Part shown: positions 7,808 through 10,805 of the stretch, piece after piece
Numbering within the stretch: position 1 is the first letter of the stretch
Layout of the letters: the number at the start of each line of letters is the position of its first letter
Source of the DNA: CAVHIG01 sp963636105
GTDB lineage: Bacteria > Bacillota > Clostridia > Peptostreptococcales > Anaerovoracaceae
Length of the DNA stretch: 10,805 nt
NCBI GenBank assembly: GCA_963636105.1
Contig: CAVHIG010000056.1
Coordinates: 1 to 10,805 of the forward strand
Reading direction: 5' to 3'
Made by a program: the position numbers and the translations under genes
Notes under the pieces: generated by a model
What the model was told of the DNA's origin: nothing
Databases searched by the model: none
What the model saw: the letters and a program-made list of their open reading frames with translations, nothing else

Positions 7808-7850
7808 AAAATCGCCCGTGAGCCGGTCCCGGGCGATTTTTCTTGCTTTT
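7808..7850 (+). terminator. Intrinsic terminator upstream of recQ
   Basis: AAAATCGCCCG (7808-7818) pairs perfectly with CGGGCGATTTT (7830-7840), an 11-bp stem with an 11-nt loop, followed by T, C and further T-rich sequence (7841-7850). The T tract is better on the plus strand. The gene next upstream (MATE) points the other way, so this hairpin would end either a short leader transcript of recQ, an independent small RNA, or antisense transcription that would otherwise run into recQ. Confidence 0.75.
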
Positions 7851-7869
7851 AGACCGGCGATGGTATAGA
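7841..7869 (+). promoter_or_regulatory. Possible recQ promoter with extended -10
   Basis: TGGTATAGA at 7861-7869 fits an extended -10 (TGn followed by TATAGA, 4 of 6). Upstream, TCTTGC (7841-7846, 17-bp spacer) or TTGCTT (7843-7848, 15-bp spacer) is a poor -35. A start near 7876 would place the first transcribed bases just before AAGGAG at 7881. If this is the true promoter, the terminator before it simply insulates recQ. The match is weak. Confidence 0.25.
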
Positions 7870-7888
7870 CTTGTTTTAAAAAGGAGCC

Positions 7889-7915
7889 GAAATGATGCCG
7901 GTAATGCATCATTTC
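7889..7915 (+). other. Hairpin overlapping a short-frame start codon
   Basis: GAAATGATGC (7889-7898) is exactly complementary to GCATCATTTC (7906-7915), a 10-bp stem with a 7-nt loop. The stem contains the ATG codons at 7892 and 7895 and starts 3 bases after AAGGAG (7881-7886), so folding would hinder initiation there. The loop and inner stem also include GCCGGT (7897-7902), complementary to ACCGGC at 7853-7858, offering an alternative fold. Confidence 0.6.
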
Positions 7916-7954
7916 TTTAGGAAAAAATATCCGTATGGGAGAATAAGACAATAA
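7892..7954 (+). CDS. Candidate 20-residue leader peptide ahead of recQ
   Basis: A short frame of 20 codons (MMPVMHHFFRKKYPYGRIRQ) starts at ATG 7892. It has a consensus ribosome site AAGGAG at 7881-7886, 5 nt away, clearly better placed than the GGAG (7938-7941, 12 nt) in front of recQ. Its TAA (7952-7954) overlaps the recQ ATG (7954-7956) as TAATG, the arrangement used for translational coupling. The peptide is basic and resembles no family I know. It may be a coupling leader or chance. The composition does not suggest an amino-acid attenuator. Confidence 0.35.
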   Translation: MMPVMHHFFRKKYPYGRIRQ

Positions 7955-9861
7955 TGTATAATAATACAATATACGAAAAATCAGAATGCGAAAAATTCGC
8001 CGGCTCAAAGGAATCACTGGCTATCCTAAAAAGATACTTCGGCTACGAAAGTTTTAGGGAAGGGCAGGAGCAGATCATAGATTCACTTCTGGCAGGAAGA
8101 GACGTCCTGGGCATCATGCCTACCGGTGGCGGAAAGTCACTGTGTTACCAAATCCCCGCAATGCTGATGCCCGGTACGACAATCGTCATCTCGCCGCTCA
8201 TCTCGCTCATGCAAGACCAGGTCACAGCTCTCAATCAAATGGGTATTTCGGCAGCCTTCATAAATAGCTCCCTAAGCTACAATGATTACAACAAAACAAT
8301 GTATTATGCGGCCAGTGGCAGCTACAAAATCATCTACGTGGCGCCGGAACGTCTTTTGACTGACAGATTTCTGGAACTTTGCGAAAAAATAGAGATTCCT
8401 CTTGTGGCTGTGGATGAAGCACATTGCGTCTCCCAGTGGGGGCAGAATTTCAGACCGAGCTATTTAAAAATAAAAGAATTCATAGCAAATCTTGGGAAAC
8501 GGCCGGTGGTGGGAGCCTTCACAGCGACTGCCACTAAGCGCGTAAAGGACGACATCATCGAACTTCTGAGTCTGCAGCATCCAAAGCTCACGGTAACCGG
8601 CTTCAACCGCCCAAACCTCTATTTTGAAGTGAGGAATGTGAAAAATAAGGACATGGAGCTTTTGAAGGACTTAAAAAAATACGAAAATAAGTCCGGAATC
8701 GTCTACTGTGCCACACGCAAGGATGTAGAATCGGTCTGCACCCTGCTTTGCGCTCGCGGCATAGAGGCGACCAGATATCACGCGGGTCTTTCGGAGATGG
8801 AGCGAAAGGCAAATCAGGAAGATTTTGTATATGACAGGAAGCCCGTAATCGTAGCCACAAACGCATTTGGCATGGGCATCGACAAGTCCAATGTCTCCTT
8901 TGTGATTCATTACAGCATGCCAAGGAGCATGGAGGCCTACTATCAGGAAGCCGGAAGGGCAGGGCGAGACGGAGAAAAGGCCGATTGCATCCTATATTAC
9001 GCCGCAAGAGACGTGGAATTGGCAAAGTGGCTTATAAAAAACAGTGAGCCAAACCCGGATCTAAGCGAAGAAGAGCAAAGGGCAGTCAGAGACAAGGACT
9101 TTGAGCGCCTGAAATACATGACCTTCTACGCAACGACAAAGGACTGCCTGCGCGAGTACATACTGAATTATTTCGGGGAACGGGGCAGTTTCCGCTGCGG
9201 AAACTGCGGGAGCTGTCTGGGAGAGTTTGAGTACCGCGATATTACGGAGGATGCGAGGAAGATTTTGAATTGCATCTATGAGTCGAGGCAGAGATATGGT
9301 AGGAAGAAGATTTGCGGGGCCTTGAAGGGAAGCCAGGCGGAGGCGATTCTGAAATTTGGCCTGGATAGGCTGAAAACCTATGGCTCTATGAGCGCCTACA
9401 CAGAAAAAAGCATAGAACAGCTGATTTCGGGAATGCTTGAGGAGGGCTATCTCGCCTCCGAGGGAAGCGAATATCCCATATTGAAAATAACTCAAAAGGC
9501 ATACGATTTTGAGAAAAATAAAGATAGGATAAGGATAAGAGTGCCGAAAGAAAGCCTGAAGTCTGGCAAGCTGTCTGGTGATGGGCTGCAAAGGAAGCAA
9601 GCGAAGGGCGCGGCTGCTTTCCCTGAAGGCGATGTAGACGCGCAGCTGTTTGATATTCTGCGCAAATTGCGGATGAAGATAGCGCGGACAAATGGTGTGC
9701 CGCCATTTGTAATTTTCGGAGACGCCACACTCAAGGCTCTGTGTGTGCAAATGCCAAGCACCGAGGAAGAGCTGCTTGAGGTCTACGGAATCGGTGAAAG
9801 CAAGGCCGCGAAATACGGCAAGGCATTTTTAGAGGCTATAAATGATTATAAGAAGGCATAG
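7954..9861 (+). CDS. recQ: ATP-dependent DNA helicase RecQ
   Basis: This 3'-to-5' DNA helicase acts in recombination and fork repair in the nucleoid. The 635-residue protein has all the parts of a full RecQ. They are motif 0 FGYESFREGQ (29-38), Walker A MPTGGGKS (55-62, Lys61), DEAH (154-157), and the aromatic-rich loop SQWGQNFRPSY (160-170). Motif III FTATAT (189-194) and motif VI YYQEAGRAGRDG (329-340) complete the helicase core. The zinc cysteines are Cys398, Cys415, Cys418 and Cys421, followed by the winged-helix RQC domain (about 430-530) and a C-terminal HRDC domain (about 560-630). The aromatic loop has Gln164-Asn165 where E. coli has His-Asp. The start at 7954 is chosen because no other ATG precedes the core; its own ribosome site is weak (GGAG, 12 nt). 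A transporter gene follows after 39 bp. Confidence 0.98.
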   Translation: MYNNTIYEKSECEKFAGSKESLAILKRYFGYESFREGQEQIIDSLLAGRDVLGIMPTGGGKSLCYQIPAMLMPGTTIVISPLISLMQDQVTALNQMGISAAFINSSLSYNDYNKTMYYAASGSYKIIYVAPERLLTDRFLELCEKIEIPLVAVDEAHCVSQWGQNFRPSYLKIKEFIANLGKRPVVGAFTATATKRVKDDIIELLSLQHPKLTVTGFNRPNLYFEVRNVKNKDMELLKDLKKYENKSGIVYCATRKDVESVCTLLCARGIEATRYHAGLSEMERKANQEDFVYDRKPVIVATNAFGMGIDKSNVSFVIHYSMPRSMEAYYQEAGRAGRDGEKADCILYYAARDVELAKWLIKNSEPNPDLSEEEQRAVRDKDFERLKYMTFYATTKDCLREYILNYFGERGSFRCGNCGSCLGEFEYRDITEDARKILNCIYESRQRYGRKKICGALKGSQAEAILKFGLDRLKTYGSMSAYTEKSIEQLISGMLEEGYLASEGSEYPILKITQKAYDFEKNKDRIRIRVPKESLKSGKLSGDGLQRKQAKGAAAFPEGDVDAQLFDILRKLRMKIARTNGVPPFVIFGDATLKALCVQMPSTEEELLEVYGIGESKAAKYGKAFLEAINDYKKA

Positions 9862-9900
9862 CCTTTAAACTCGCAAGGCGCATAAGATTTGAGGAAAAAG

Positions 9901-10800
9901 ATGGAAAAGAAGACAGGAATAAAAGTATACTTAGTTGCGGCCATATTTGCAATAACTACGGGCTTCTCATTTCTTGCAGTGAAGGGAGCATTGCGATATG
10001 CGGCGCCGATAGAATCGCTCTTTTACAGATTCGCGGTAGCCTTTGCGATGGCCGTGGTGCTTGCAGCTTTTAAAATAGTGAAGCTCAATTTCAGAGGGAA
10101 AAAGCTGAGGCCACTGCTCGTGCCGGCTGCCTTATATGCCGGTGGTTTTTTCGGCTTCCAATTTTTCGGCTTGCTATACTCCTCATCTGTGGAAGCGGGC
10201 ATCATCATGGCAGCCCAGCCTGCGCTGACCATGCTCATTGCGGAATTTGCCCTGAAAGAAAAGCCGAGCATCACCCAGAGACTTTGCGTCCTTGCGGCGA
10301 TTTTCGCTGCGGCATTTATCTCCCTTTGCGGAAACGGCGGTGTTTCGGCGGTGGACGCGAGGGGTGTGCTTTTGATTTTTCTCTCAGCACTTTCAATGGC
10401 CGCAAATGTGGTATACATAAGATGGATAAGAAATGAATATTCGCCCGCGGAGATAAGCTTTGCCTCCTGCGGCTTTGGATTTGTCCTCTATTTAGTTGTA
10501 ATAATGATATACGGAGCTGCAAATGGAGATTTAGCGGGCGTAATTGCTCCTATAAGCAAGCCCGGATTTGTAATAGCAATCCTTTACCTGGGAATAGCCT
10601 GCACTATGCTGACTACACTTATCAATTCCCATCTTATGAAATATCTCGAAGCGGTAAAGGTCAGTGTCTTTGGCTGTGCAGGGACTGTAATAACGCTGCT
10701 TGCCGGGTTTTTCATATTAAAGGAACCGATAAACGGATTGCAGATAGTATGCTCCATTGTAATTTTGGCTGCCATTGTGGGTACAAATAAAAAATTTTAA
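9901..10800 (+). CDS. DMT-superfamily (EamA) transporter
   Basis: This 299-residue membrane protein of the drug/metabolite transporter superfamily has about ten hydrophobic helices arranged as two EamA repeats. The repeat ends are recognisable: EAGIIMAAQPALTMLIAEFALKEK (98-121) closes the first and AVKVSVFGCAGTVITLLAGFFILKEP (251-276) closes the second. Members export amino acids, nucleosides or other metabolites, or import them. The substrate cannot be told from sequence. The frame is open from TTG 9889, but ATG 9901 is preferred because GAGG at 9891-9894 lies 6 nt before it. The gene is 39 bp after recQ with no convincing terminator, only a 5-bp AAGGC/GCCTT hairpin at 9853-9865 without a T tract, so cotranscription is likely. 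It ends 5 bases before the window edge. Confidence 0.92.
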   Translation: MEKKTGIKVYLVAAIFAITTGFSFLAVKGALRYAAPIESLFYRFAVAFAMAVVLAAFKIVKLNFRGKKLRPLLVPAALYAGGFFGFQFFGLLYSSSVEAGIIMAAQPALTMLIAEFALKEKPSITQRLCVLAAIFAAAFISLCGNGGVSAVDARGVLLIFLSALSMAANVVYIRWIRNEYSPAEISFASCGFGFVLYLVVIMIYGAANGDLAGVIAPISKPGFVIAILYLGIACTMLTTLINSHLMKYLEAVKVSVFGCAGTVITLLAGFFILKEPINGLQIVCSIVILAAIVGTNKKF

Positions 10801-10805
10801 AATAT

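Larger units (their letters stand above)
7615..7953. other. Divergent intergenic region between MATE gene and recQ
   Basis: This 339-bp spacer has no recognisable protein gene but is dense in signals. In order it holds the MATE leader and promoter, two direct repeats of ATTTTGC units, and small hairpins (ACAGC/GCTGT at 7749-7761 and CCGG-tttt-CCGG at 7763-7774). These are followed by a plus-strand intrinsic terminator, complementary GCCGGTC/GACCGGC elements, and a 10-bp hairpin at the start of a short frame that runs into recQ. Its middle part (about 7750-7860) is visibly richer in G and C than its flanks. Confidence 0.8.

Noticed and set aside
7718..7852. Plus-strand 44-codon frame (MAKKILRFCGNSPAV...) ahead of recQ
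   Set aside because: There is no Shine-Dalgarno site before its ATG, the intrinsic terminator lies inside it, and the sequence resembles nothing known. An internal ATG at 7787 has GGAAG nearby, but the remaining 21 codons are just as unconvincing.
7957..7962. Perfect TATAAT at the start of recQ
   Set aside because: It is codons 2-3 of recQ, has no suitable -35 at 16-18 bp, and would give a transcript lacking the recQ start codon.
7673..8017. Minus-strand frame of 114 codons (GTG start) across the recQ start and the intergenic spacer
   Set aside because: It overlaps the recQ N-terminus, contains the terminator stem, and its AKSQN repeat is just the translation of the DNA repeats. The run from the internal Met-Met has somewhat coding-like codons but no clear ribosome site. 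I cannot assign a family, so it is left out, though a homologue search would settle it.
9853..9879. Alternative AAGGC/GCCTT/AAGGC hairpins after recQ
   Set aside because: The stems are only 5 bp with no T tract, too weak to call a terminator or switch.
9889..9900. Longer transporter start at TTG 9889
   Set aside because: GAGG at 9891-9894 lies within that extension and is correctly spaced for ATG 9901.

Overview
The window looks like a chromosomal segment of a low-to-moderate-GC Gram-positive bacterium, most likely of the Clostridia. The evidence is a GyrB of about 640 residues without the large insertion found in proteobacteria, adjacent gyrB and gyrA, strong purine-rich Shine-Dalgarno sites, and heavy use of ATA and AGA codons, especially in the first half. 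I cannot name the genus from sequence alone. Most of the window is housekeeping and common accessory metabolism. There is no CRISPR array, transposon, phage gene, tRNA or rRNA that I can support.

Layout. Positions 1-100 are a short AT-rich leader with an inverted repeat and a possible promoter. gyrB (101-2020) and gyrA (2039-4549) are separated by 18 bp and encode the two subunits of DNA gyrase. trpS (4610-5593, tryptophanyl-tRNA synthetase) follows after 60 bp, then a small flavodoxin-fold, cysteine-motif flavoprotein (5641-6213) after 47 bp. I see no terminator between these four genes, so they may be one transcription unit, though trpS and the flavoprotein could have their own promoters. 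The unit ends at a strong bidirectional terminator (6237-6273). This terminator also contains the stop codon of the convergent MATE-family efflux gene (6259-7614, minus strand).

A 339-bp divergent intergenic region (7615-7953) separates the MATE gene from recQ and is the least ordinary part of the window. It holds a good minus-strand promoter for the MATE gene, a 15-bp direct repeat built from ATTTTGC heptamers (two copies 33 bp apart), and an 11-bp-stem intrinsic terminator facing recQ with no gene in front of it. Further on are complementary GCCGGTC/GACCGGC elements that can pair in alternative ways and a 10-bp hairpin. The hairpin sits at a 20-codon open reading frame with a consensus ribosome site, and the stop of that frame overlaps the recQ start codon (TAATG). 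This could be a regulatory leader for recQ or an independent small RNA. Both are inference.

recQ (7954-9861) is a full-length RecQ helicase with helicase, zinc/winged-helix and HRDC parts. A DMT/EamA-family transporter (9901-10800) follows 39 bp downstream, probably cotranscribed. Gyrase and RecQ both act on DNA topology and repair, but nothing in the layout ties them together: they lie in separate transcription units with the oppositely oriented MATE gene between them. I found no clear sign of a new multi-gene system. The best candidate for something undescribed is the structured leader before recQ.
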